Part shown: in pieces, positions 33,565 through 40,312 of the stretch
How the letters are laid out: each line of letters opens with the position of its first letter
Numbering within the stretch: the stretch's first letter is position 1
From: Armatimonadota bacterium
GTDB taxonomy: Bacteria; Armatimonadota; Fimbriimonadia; Fimbriimonadales; Fimbriimonadaceae
Reading direction: 5' to 3'
Assembly: GCA_020161505.1 (NCBI GenBank)
Contig: JAIUNY010000012.1
Location: forward strand, 29,213-93,212
Length of the DNA: 64,000 nt
Position numbers and translations under genes: made by a program
Notes under the pieces: model-generated
What the model saw: the letters and a program-made list of their open reading frames with translations, nothing else
The model's database searches: none
What the model was told of the DNA's origin: nothing

Positions 33565-34491
33565 ATGAAAAAATCCGGCTTTACGCTTATTGAACTGCTG
33601 GTCGTGATCGCCATCATCGCCATTCTTGCAGCCATTCTCTTCCCTGTCTTCGCCCAGGCCAAGGTCGCAGCGAAAAAGACTCAATCTCTCAGCAATGTTA
33701 AGCAGCTGAACACCGCCACCCAGATCTATCTGTCGGACTACGACGATACGATGCCTCTCTCGTTCGGCCGAGACAACACCGGTCGATGGGGATGGAACTA
33801 CTGGCTTGCCGTTCCTGCTGACTGGTCCACGAACAGTGCCAACCTCACCCTCTATTCCTCGGGTTCCTGGCACAACCTGGTTCAACCCTACGTGAAGAAC
33901 CTGCAAATGCTGGAATCCCCAGCCGGCGTGGATCTCACCATCGCTTTCTATAACACGGTCAACGCGCAGCGTGTGAAGGCTCCGGCCAAGACAGGATACG
34001 GCTACAACGGCATGCTCCACGGCTACAATGCCACGGCGATTGCAAGCCCGTCTTCCACCCCGCTCGCTACGCAAGTCGGCGGTAAGGACAACGTGATCGG
34101 CTTCGACACCGGCCCGTTCCCTGCCCTCTATTGCGGCGCCGGCGTGAACGCGAGCTGTGTCTATCAGCCCGTCTCCAGCAGCAGTTGCAACGGATTCACC
34201 AACGGTTCCTACACGTACTGGTTCACCCCGTACAACTCCCAGCACATCTACGGCAACACCCAAACCTGGACGTTCGCCGATGGACACGCGAAGCCGCGCA
34301 AGCTGGGCATGAACTTCGGCGCCGGTTCCCGCACCGACTTCCGTCAGGATCCATTTGCGAACTACCCGACCAACAACGGGGTGAGCAACGCGACGCTGAA
34401 CTGGTATGACCGGTACTACTGCCACGCCTTCCTGTTCCGACCGGACTGGGATGGTCAGACCGTCGACGGCAACCCGATCGCGGCCTACTAA
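33565..34491 (+). CDS. Prepilin-like major subunit, paralogue 6
   Basis: 308 residues with class-III signal [14 protein letters not shown] and [17 protein letters not shown]. It is the close relative of paralogue 5 ([78 protein letters not shown], ending NPIAAY). The GGAAGGA ribosome binding site sets the ATG at 33565; an upstream frame of 34 codons covers the promoter. Four to five Cys suggest disulfides outside the cell. Confidence 0.88.
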   Translation: MKKSGFTLIELLVVIAIIAILAAILFPVFAQAKVAAKKTQSLSNVKQLNTATQIYLSDYDDTMPLSFGRDNTGRWGWNYWLAVPADWSTNSANLTLYSSGSWHNLVQPYVKNLQMLESPAGVDLTIAFYNTVNAQRVKAPAKTGYGYNGMLHGYNATAIASPSSTPLATQVGGKDNVIGFDTGPFPALYCGAGVNASCVYQPVSSSSCNGFTNGSYTYWFTPYNSQHIYGNTQTWTFADGHAKPRKLGMNFGAGSRTDFRQDPFANYPTNNGVSNATLNWYDRYYCHAFLFRPDWDGQTVDGNPIAAY

Positions 34492-34500
34492 GAGATGGAT

Positions 34501-34716
34501 ATGAAGAAGATTCTCCTTCTGACCGTTCTTGCCGCTCTGAGTGGATTCATCCTGGCAGGTTGCCAGGGTGAGGAAGCTCCCAAGGAAGGCAGTGCTTCTG
34601 TCTCCGAAGACCTGGCCACGCCCGAGGCGCAAGCTGAGGTGGACAAGGTCGCGGCGGACAAAGCCGCCAAGATGGGCATGGATCCCAACAATCCTGGCGG
34701 ACGAGGCTCGCGCTAA
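34501..34716 (+). CDS. Small lipoprotein of the prepilin module, paralogue 6 (class B)
   Basis: 71 residues from ATG 34501 (MKKILLLTVLAALS); an ATG at 34495 adds two residues. The lipobox is LAGC, and the mature part CQGEEAPKEGSASVSEDL carries a central charged helix-like stretch (AEVDKVAADKAAKM) absent in the others. It ends in MDPNNPGGRGSR as in paralogue 5. It lies 3-9 bases after the prepilin stop. Confidence 0.75.
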   Translation: MKKILLLTVLAALSGFILAGCQGEEAPKEGSASVSEDLATPEAQAEVDKVAADKAAKMGMDPNNPGGRGSR

Positions 34717-34737
34717 CGTCCTAGACACCCTCCCACT

Positions 34738-34773
34738 GCGGCCCGAAAGTGAGCTTTCGGGCCGCTTTCCTTT
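34738..34773 (+). terminator. Terminator after module 6
   Basis: GCGGCCCGAAAG and CTTTCGGGCCGC form a 12-base stem with a TGAG loop, followed by TTTCCTTT. Confidence 0.9.
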
Positions 34774-34785
34774 GCCTAACCTGAG

Positions 34786-34791
34786 TAGAAT
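34786..34791 (+). promoter_or_regulatory. -10 box before nuoF
   Basis: TAGAAT ends 12 bases before the nuoF ATG and only 13 bases beyond the terminator of module 6, so it is the only room for a promoter. Confidence 0.5.
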
Positions 34792-34803
34792 CCTTCAGAC
34801 GTC

Positions 34804-36132
34804 ATGGCTGAATACAAGCTTCTGCTGGAACACTCTCACGACCCCGCCTTCAAAACCCTTGATGGGTATCTCAAGACAGGCGGCTACGATGGTCTGAAGA
34901 AAGCAATCGGCATGGAGCGCCAGGCGATCATCGACGAAATCAAGGCGAGCGGACTGCGCGGTCGCGGCGGAGCCGGCTTCCCTACCTGGATCAAGTGGAA
35001 CGGCATCGCCAAAGAAAAGACGCAAACCCACTATCTGGTCTGCAATGCCGATGAAGGCGAGCCCGGCACATTCAAGGATAAGCAACTCCTCGAGACCTGC
35101 CCGTTTGAGCTGGTCGAGGGCATGACCATCGCGGGATTCGCTACTCAAGCGGACATCGGGTACGTCTACATCCGTGGCGAGTTCGTGGACGCCGCCAAGG
35201 CTCTGCGCAACGCCATCGACGAAGCCTACGCCAAGGGTTACCTCGGCAAGAACATCCTGGGCAGCGGCTACGATTTCGATCTCCACATCCACATGGGCGC
35301 AGGTAGCTACGAATGCGGCGAAGAGAGCGCCCTCATGAGCAGCCTGATGGGAGAGCGCGGGATGCCGCGACTCAAGTTCCCCCATGCCCCACTTCCGACG
35401 GTCAGCGGGCTCTTCGAGCGGCCGACCGTCATCAACAACGTCGAAACCTACGCCTGCGCGCCCTACATTCTCAAAAATGGCGGCGAGTGGTACGCCACCC
35501 TCGGAGCCAGCACCAAGAATTCGCGCGGCACGAAGCTCTTCAGCGTCAGTGGTCACGTGAACAAGCCGGGCAACTACGAAATCGAATTCGGCACCAGCCT
35601 GATGGAGCTGCTGGAGATGTCGGGCGGCATGAAGGGGGGCAAGCTCAAGGCTTGCGTTCCGGGCGGATCCAGCGTGCCCATCATCAACGCGGAAGCTTGC
35701 GAGCGCGCCATCATCGGCTACGAAGAGATGAGCGAGGTCAAGTCGATGGTCGGTTCGGGCGGATGCATGTTCCTGAACGAGCACACCTGCGTAGTCAGCT
35801 TTATCTGGCGAACCGCTTACTTCTATGCCATGGAAAGCTGCGGCAAATGCACTCCGTGCCGCGAAGGCACGAAGTGGATGGAGCAAATCCTGCGCCGGAT
35901 CATCATGGGCAACGGTCAGCCGGGTGACATGGATCTTCTGATGCAGATCACCCAGCAGATTGATGGACGCAGCTTCTGCGGTCTCGGTGATGCCGCCGCT
36001 TGGCCCGTCGCCGCCGCCCTCCGCGTCTTCCCCGAGGAGTTCGAGTACTACATCAAGCACGGCAAGTCGATGGTGCAAACCGCCGAGTCCAAGGCCATGG
36101 CACCCGGCTGGCAACAGCCCGTCTTGGCGTAA
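34804..36132 (+). CDS. nuoF: NADH-quinone oxidoreductase subunit F
   Basis: A 442-residue NADH- and FMN-binding subunit of complex I with one 4Fe-4S cluster. Motifs: GLRGRGGAGFPTWIKWN (NADH/FMN loop), CNADEGEPGTFKDK, GAYECGEESAL-type segment (GAGSYECGEESALMSSL), and the cluster ligands CGKCTPCREGT (Cys 346, 349, 352) with a fourth Cys in GRSFCGLGD. Normal length. A terminator hairpin follows at 36150. NuoG and the membrane subunits are not within the window. Confidence 0.96.
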   Translation: MAEYKLLLEHSHDPAFKTLDGYLKTGGYDGLKKAIGMERQAIIDEIKASGLRGRGGAGFPTWIKWNGIAKEKTQTHYLVCNADEGEPGTFKDKQLLETCPFELVEGMTIAGFATQADIGYVYIRGEFVDAAKALRNAIDEAYAKGYLGKNILGSGYDFDLHIHMGAGSYECGEESALMSSLMGERGMPRLKFPHAPLPTVSGLFERPTVINNVETYACAPYILKNGGEWYATLGASTKNSRGTKLFSVSGHVNKPGNYEIEFGTSLMELLEMSGGMKGGKLKACVPGGSSVPIINAEACERAIIGYEEMSEVKSMVGSGGCMFLNEHTCVVSFIWRTAYFYAMESCGKCTPCREGTKWMEQILRRIIMGNGQPGDMDLLMQITQQIDGRSFCGLGDAAAWPVAAALRVFPEEFEYYIKHGKSMVQTAESKAMAPGWQQPVLA

Positions 36133-36139
36133 GCACTCG

Positions 36140-36757
36140 TCAAGCCTTCAGGGCCGAGCCAACGCGGTTCGGCCCTTTCACTTTCTTTGCGTCCCCGACC
36201 GCACCCTCTCTGACTTCCTTGATGAATGCCTCGCGGCGTGGGAGAGTGGTGGATCGCGTGACTGTGAGCACGTTTCGTCCCACGGTTTTGATTCCCACGA
36301 ACCACAGAGTGGCGCGCATCAGGGCCTTCTCGGCTGGTGCGCCGTAGACGAATCGGTGGAACCAGCCCGGGGAGTCCATCGTGTAGATCAGCCGAGCAGT
36401 CCGACCTGCGAGGAGCTTTCTCGGGAGCGCGTGGCTTCCCTCCGCGTACTCGTAGGCAAACCCAGGCAGCAGAACACGGTCGATAAACCCCTTGAGGATT
36501 GCCGGATACAGCCCCCAGTACACCGGGAACACGACAACGATATGCTTCGCCTCCTGGATCATGGATTGAAGTCGGGCCACCTCCAGTTCCACCGGATAGC
36601 CGCGCGGATCTCGGCACCAATCAATCGAGAGATCTCTAAGCGAAACAATTTCGACCTCTGCGCCACTTTCTTCGGCAGAAACCGCGTATTCTTGGGCGAG
36701 CGATGCGCCGAAACTGTTGGCCGATGGATGAGTATCGAGGACGAGGATTTTCTTCAT
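36140..36757 (-). CDS. Flavodoxin-like NAD(P)H-dependent oxidoreductase
   Basis: About 205 residues of the NQO1/MdaB/KefF flavodoxin-fold group: KKILVLDTHPSANSFGASLAQEYA start, HIVVVFPVYWGLYPAILKGFIDRVLLPGFAY core with the FMN/quinone pocket. Members reduce quinones or azo compounds with two electrons. It is divergent from a TetR-family regulator with shared operators, which suggests induction by a toxic small molecule. The ATG at 36757 follows an AGGAG site. The last residues are encoded inside the nuoF terminator hairpin. Confidence 0.85.
   Translation of the reverse strand: MKKILVLDTHPSANSFGASLAQEYAVSAEESGAEVEIVSLRDLSIDWCRDPRGYPVELEVARLQSMIQEAKHIVVVFPVYWGLYPAILKGFIDRVLLPGFAYEYAEGSHALPRKLLAGRTARLIYTMDSPGWFHRFVYGAPAEKALMRATLWFVGIKTVGRNVLTVTRSTTLPRREAFIKEVREGAVGDAKKVKGPNRVGSALKA
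36150..36185 (+). terminator. Terminator after nuoF
   Basis: AGGGCCGAGCC and GGTTCGGCCCT arms followed by TTCACTTTCTTT. It overlaps the 3' end of the convergent oxidoreductase gene. Confidence 0.75.
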
Positions 36758-36783
36758 GCGATCTCCTGGCTGGCCCACAGGCA

Positions 36784-36830
36784 TGTGGACGCTGTCCACA
36801 TCATAACGCATAATGTAGACAATGTCAACT
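36784..36830. promoter_or_regulatory. Two TetR operator candidates
   Basis: A perfect palindrome TGTGGAC-GCT-GTCCACA (36784-36800) and a degenerate one TGTAGAC-AAT-GTCAACT (36814-36830) have the same 7-3-7 layout, with centres 30 bases apart. The second covers the tetR start codon and lies next to its TAATGT/CATAAT -10 (36809-36816). This fits autorepression and repression of the divergent oxidoreductase gene. Confidence 0.7.
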
Positions 36831-37358
36831 TCTGACGAGCGAAAGTACCACCACGGGGATCTCCCCGGTCAGCTGATCGAAGCCGGAGTCGAGGCCATCG
36901 AGCGGCTCGGCGTTGATCGCCTGAGCCTGCGCGAACTCGCTCGCCAAATCGGCGTGAGCCCGAATGCGCCGTATCGCCATTTCGAGAGCAAAGACCTCTA
37001 CTTGGTGGCCCTCGCGACCGAAGGATTCGACCGATTGACGGCGGTCAGCGAAGGCGTGGAGGATCTCCAAACCCTGGGCCGCGCATTCATTGGATTCGCC
37101 CTCAAGCATCCCAACCTCTTCGCCCTGATGTTCTCGCCGGTGGTCAGCAAATCTCAGAATCCTGAGCTCATGGAGGCAGGAATGCGGAGCTACGCGCCTC
37201 TCCTCAAACTTCTCGGCGTGGAGAACCACTCCGACCCACGAGCGGTGAAAGCGTGGGCACTCGTGTTCGGCCTTGCGACTCTCCGCAACAACGGATTCCT
37301 CGTCGAGGGCGACGACTGCGGCCCTGATCTGCTCTCGATGCCCCTGACGTTCGACTAG
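36822..37358 (+). CDS. TetR family regulator
   Basis: 178 residues. The N-terminal HTH is clear (YHHGDLPGQLIEAGVEAIERLGVDRLSLRELARQIGVSPNAPYRHFESKDLYLVALATEGF), and the C-terminal part is of the WHG/TetR_C_33 type (LGRAFIGFALKHPNLFALMFSP). This subfamily typically controls neighbouring oxidoreductases or efflux genes. The ATG sits within the second operator. It converges on the XRE-cupin gene with a 4-base overlap at the stop codons. Confidence 0.92.
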   Translation: MSTSDERKYHHGDLPGQLIEAGVEAIERLGVDRLSLRELARQIGVSPNAPYRHFESKDLYLVALATEGFDRLTAVSEGVEDLQTLGRAFIGFALKHPNLFALMFSPVVSKSQNPELMEAGMRSYAPLLKLLGVENHSDPRAVKAWALVFGLATLRNNGFLVEGDDCGPDLLSMPLTFD

Positions 37359-38020
37359 TCGTGCTGCACGTAGAGGATGACCACCGGGAGTTCCGGACTC
37401 GGCAGAGCGACGGTTGGCTCGTGACGGTGGAGGACTGTTCGATCGAACTGCACCGATCCCCCCGCCGGAATCTCCATCACTTCCTCTCCGTGGAAGAATC
37501 GCAGCGTCCCCGAGACGACATAAATCAGGGCCGTTCCTGAGAGTTGGTTGGCCCAGCCGCCCGGCCCATAGACTTCGAGAACTGCCGCCTTCATCGGCGA
37601 GAACGGAATCTCCGACCGAAGCCGACGCAAAAACTGGTCGGCAAACTTGTGCTCGGCCAAAGAGCGTCGCTCGGCCGACTTTTGGTATCCCGGATCACCG
37701 ACGGCCGGAGAAGGGCTGTCCTCGCCCTCGAACCGAACTCGGTACCAGCTGTCGTCGGCGGGCATGTGGACAGCGAAGCCTTTCCCTTCAATGGATCCGC
37801 CCGACGTGAATTCAGAGGCCAGGTTGAGAATGCCAAAGGATTCCAATACCTTCAGAAGGGTCGATTCGCGAACCGGCTTCCCTGCTTCGATTCGAACAAC
37901 AGTGTCTTTGTCAATTCCGACCTTGGCTGCTACGTCCCGGACAGTCATCCCAGCCGCGTGTCGAACCTTGCGTAAGCGATTGCCGAGAATGACCAGATCA
38001 GATTCAGAACGAGCTTCCAT
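37355..38020 (-). CDS. XRE family regulator with a cupin domain
   Basis: 221 residues from ATG 38020. An N-terminal XRE helix-turn-helix (about 9-65, LGNRLRKVRHAAGMTVRDVAAKVGIDKDTVVRIEAGKPV) is followed by a C-terminal cupin (about 140-215, PGGWANQLSGTALIYVVSGTLRFFHGEEVMEIPAGGSVQFDRTVLHRHEP). Such HTH-cupin proteins are usually ligand-sensing repressors. The middle segment is longer than usual. An inverted repeat just upstream is a likely autoregulatory site. Confidence 0.85.
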   Translation of the reverse strand: MEARSESDLVILGNRLRKVRHAAGMTVRDVAAKVGIDKDTVVRIEAGKPVRESTLLKVLESFGILNLASEFTSGGSIEGKGFAVHMPADDSWYRVRFEGEDSPSPAVGDPGYQKSAERRSLAEHKFADQFLRRLRSEIPFSPMKAAVLEVYGPGGWANQLSGTALIYVVSGTLRFFHGEEVMEIPAGGSVQFDRTVLHRHEPTVALPSPELPVVILYVQHD

Positions 38021-38040
38021 AACGGATTCCCAACGAAATT

Positions 38041-38064
38041 CGGACAACTGTCCCCGTTTGTCCG
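38041..38064. promoter_or_regulatory. Inverted repeat upstream of the XRE-cupin gene
   Basis: CGGACAAC-N7-GTTTGTCCG, 21 bases before the start codon. Candidate operator for the XRE-cupin protein. Confidence 0.45.
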
Positions 38065-38134
38065 AGAGGACGTCCCATGGCTTTTTGAACCAAAAACTGT
38101 GGCTAAGTCCTTGCACTTAGAATAGTCCAACGTA

Positions 38135-38167
38135 GCCAGAAAACGCAAACCCTTACCGATCTGGCTT
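38135..38167 (+). promoter_or_regulatory. Leader hairpin of prepilin 7
   Basis: AGCCAGA (38135-38141) pairs with TCTGGCT (38161-38167), followed by TTCTC, 18 bases before the start codon. A TAGAAT lies just upstream at 38119-38124. Confidence 0.45.
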
Positions 38168-38185
38168 TCTCAGGAAACAAAACCC

Positions 38186-39166
38186 ATGATGCACCGTCGC
38201 GCCGGATTTACCCTCATCGAATTGCTCGTTGTCATCGCCATTATTGCGATTCTTGCCGCGATCCTCTTCCCTGTTTTCGCCCAGGCCAAGGTAGCCGCAA
38301 ACAAAACCAAGACGCTCGCCCAATTTAAGCAGGTTGGAACCTCAGTCGCGATATACATTGCGGACCACGACGACACGATGCCCCTCGCGATGAGCTTTAA
38401 TGGCACGACCGGAAGATGGCGATCGGGCAGCTTCAGCGCCGTTCCTGCCGGCTGGACTTCCACCGATGGTCGCGATGCAGAGCCGCGCCGCAGCGAAGAG
38501 AGCTCCATGGTGCTGAATGCTCTCCAGCCTTACATCAAAAGTCGACAGATCTTCGAGGCCGCCGGACTTCCGCTGACCAACAGCGGCTGGACGCGCTCCG
38601 CAACGGCCAACCTCAGCCCGGTGCCGGTGAACATCTCGATGAACGGGTTGCTCCAAGGGTACAGCGGAACGGCCATCGAAAGCCCAAGCAAGCTCCCCTT
38701 GTTCTGGTCGGGGCACTTCCGACAGAACGTGGAAGGTCGCGCGATCTCCAACCCCTCCTTGATCTGCGATGCCGTCTCGCCAGAGTGTCGGTTCAATCCA
38801 AGCGGGTATCCCCAAGCCGCCGGGAATCCCTATGGTCGGGGCAATAACATGTACACCGTCGTGAGTTCCGCGAACATGAGCGTCTTCCTGTACGGTCGCA
38901 CGATGCCTTTCGTCAGCGCAGACACCTCGGCACGAGTTCTCAATCTCACCGGCCCGGTCTACCCCCGTGTCGCCCGAAACATCAACACGAACCCCTTCAG
39001 CGCCTTTAACGCACCAGGATCCGGGACGCCCGATGGGAGCCCCTATTGGGTCACCGACTGCGTGACCGACGGCGCGGCCTACGGTTCGATGCCCAGCTAC
39101 ATGGGATTCTTCCGCCCCGACAGTGACTTCGACTGGACCCTCAATTCCTGCAACTTCAACCCATAA
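38186..39166 (+). CDS. Prepilin-like major subunit, paralogue 7 (no lipoprotein partner)
   Basis: 326 residues with class-III signal [16 protein letters not shown] and [16 protein letters not shown]. The block equivalent to [10 protein letters not shown] is YIADHDDTMP. The body is the most diverged of the set, with Cys in LICDAVSPEC and TDC, and the C-terminal motif is FFRPDSDFDW. Unlike the other six, it is followed directly by a terminator and has no small lipoprotein gene. It lies outside the nuo region. Confidence 0.87.
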   Translation: MMHRRAGFTLIELLVVIAIIAILAAILFPVFAQAKVAANKTKTLAQFKQVGTSVAIYIADHDDTMPLAMSFNGTTGRWRSGSFSAVPAGWTSTDGRDAEPRRSEESSMVLNALQPYIKSRQIFEAAGLPLTNSGWTRSATANLSPVPVNISMNGLLQGYSGTAIESPSKLPLFWSGHFRQNVEGRAISNPSLICDAVSPECRFNPSGYPQAAGNPYGRGNNMYTVVSSANMSVFLYGRTMPFVSADTSARVLNLTGPVYPRVARNINTNPFSAFNAPGSGTPDGSPYWVTDCVTDGAAYGSMPSYMGFFRPDSDFDWTLNSCNFNP

Positions 39167-39217
39167 CGCACGTGCCAGGGTGAGACAAGGGGCTCACGAA
39201 TGAAAAGGGCAATCCTT

Positions 39218-39250
39218 GGGCGGGCGAGTGGCATCTCCCCGCCCTTTTTT
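39218..39250 (+). terminator. Terminator after prepilin 7
   Basis: GGGCGGG and CCCGCCC stem followed by TTTTTT. Confidence 0.88.
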
Positions 39251-39436
39251 GCATCAGATTCCACAGGCTAGATCAGCTCTGTTCGCTCACCGCTGTCTTG
39301 GAAATCAGAAATACTTCTTCAGTTTGACCCGGTATAAATACTTGTTTACTGAGCAGGCTATGCAATCTTCCTGAACAGTTGATATAGTGGGAATGTCACT
39401 CGCAATGTTGCTGGTGCACTTTTCTTGGAGAAAATC

Positions 39437-40210
39437 TTGAGGAATTACTTTGTTCTCGCCCTCGCCGCAATCTCCGGCGCCTCCTTCGCCCAAACGTTCA
39501 CCCCGAACCTGACCGAGACCAGCGGTCTCAACACGGGCTTCCGCAACGCCCCTCGGGCCTACGCTTCCTACATCGACGAGAGCTTGTTCTCATCCATCAC
39601 TCAACCCGTGTTCATCACCGGAATCCGCTTCCGACTGATGGCTGCAAGTTTGGGCACGGCAACTCAGAACCCACCGGCGAACTGGCCGAGCCAAACGCTG
39701 AACTTCAGCGACTTCACGATGAAGATCGGTGAAGCAAACTCAACCATCGCGACTGCAGGAGAATTTCCCACGGCGTCAGGCACGTTCAATTCCCTATTCG
39801 CTCCAGGAGCAACCACGGTTCGAACCGGTGCTCTCTCGCTGAACAGCGGAGACTTCCCGTTCAACAGCGCATCCACCCCGACCAGCCCGAACGGCTGGGG
39901 CGCGACGATCAGCTTTGCGTCGGCCTACCTGTACAACCCGGGAACCACGCTGCTGTATGCGATCAGCCACAGCGGCTACGCTCCGAGCACCGAATTCCAA
40001 CCGTTCTTCGCGGCCGCGGACTTCGGTATCGGCGTCGCGGATGCTGTCTCGACAACGACCCCGACCGCGGGCCTCGACAGCACCGTCACGGGCTTCTCGA
40101 GCCCATACGTCGTGCAGTTCGAGACCGCCCCGGTTCCAGAGCCGGCAACCATGAGCCTGCTCGCTCTGGCTGGCCTCGCCGCCGCCCGTAAGCGAAAGAA
40201 AAGTCGCTAA
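39437..40210 (+). CDS. PEP-CTERM sorting domain protein 2
   Basis: About 257 residues: signal peptide ending GASFAQ, a Thr/Ser/Asn/Pro-rich mature region without a recognised domain (ITGIRFRLMAA strand, NFSDFTMKIGEA), and the sorting signal VPEPATMSLLALAGLAAARKRKKSR. The preferred start is TTG at 39437 with GGAG 6 bases upstream; an in-frame TTG at 39425 is also possible. The preceding 180 bases are AT-rich and likely hold the promoter. The two PEP-CTERM proteins here share only the sorting tail. Confidence 0.85.
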   Translation: MRNYFVLALAAISGASFAQTFTPNLTETSGLNTGFRNAPRAYASYIDESLFSSITQPVFITGIRFRLMAASLGTATQNPPANWPSQTLNFSDFTMKIGEANSTIATAGEFPTASGTFNSLFAPGATTVRTGALSLNSGDFPFNSASTPTSPNGWGATISFASAYLYNPGTTLLYAISHSGYAPSTEFQPFFAAADFGIGVADAVSTTTPTAGLDSTVTGFSSPYVVQFETAPVPEPATMSLLALAGLAAARKRKKSR

Positions 40211-40247
40211 CTCCGGTTCATCTCCTCTCAAATCAAGCAGCAAGAAA

Positions 40248-40280
40248 ACCCTCGGCAAATAGCCGGGGGTCTCTTGTTTT
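40248..40280 (+). terminator. Terminator after PEP-CTERM protein 2
   Basis: ACCCTCGGC and GCCGGGGGT with one G-T pair, then CTCTTGTTTT. Confidence 0.75.
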
Positions 40281-40299
40281 CGACTCGTCACCTGTCTGC

Positions 40300-40305
40300 T
40301 ATCAT
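40300..40305 (+). promoter_or_regulatory. -10 box before the Pif1-like helicase gene
   Basis: TATCAT ends 7 bases before the ATG. Leaderless type. Confidence 0.5.
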
Positions 40306-40312
40306 CAAGCCT

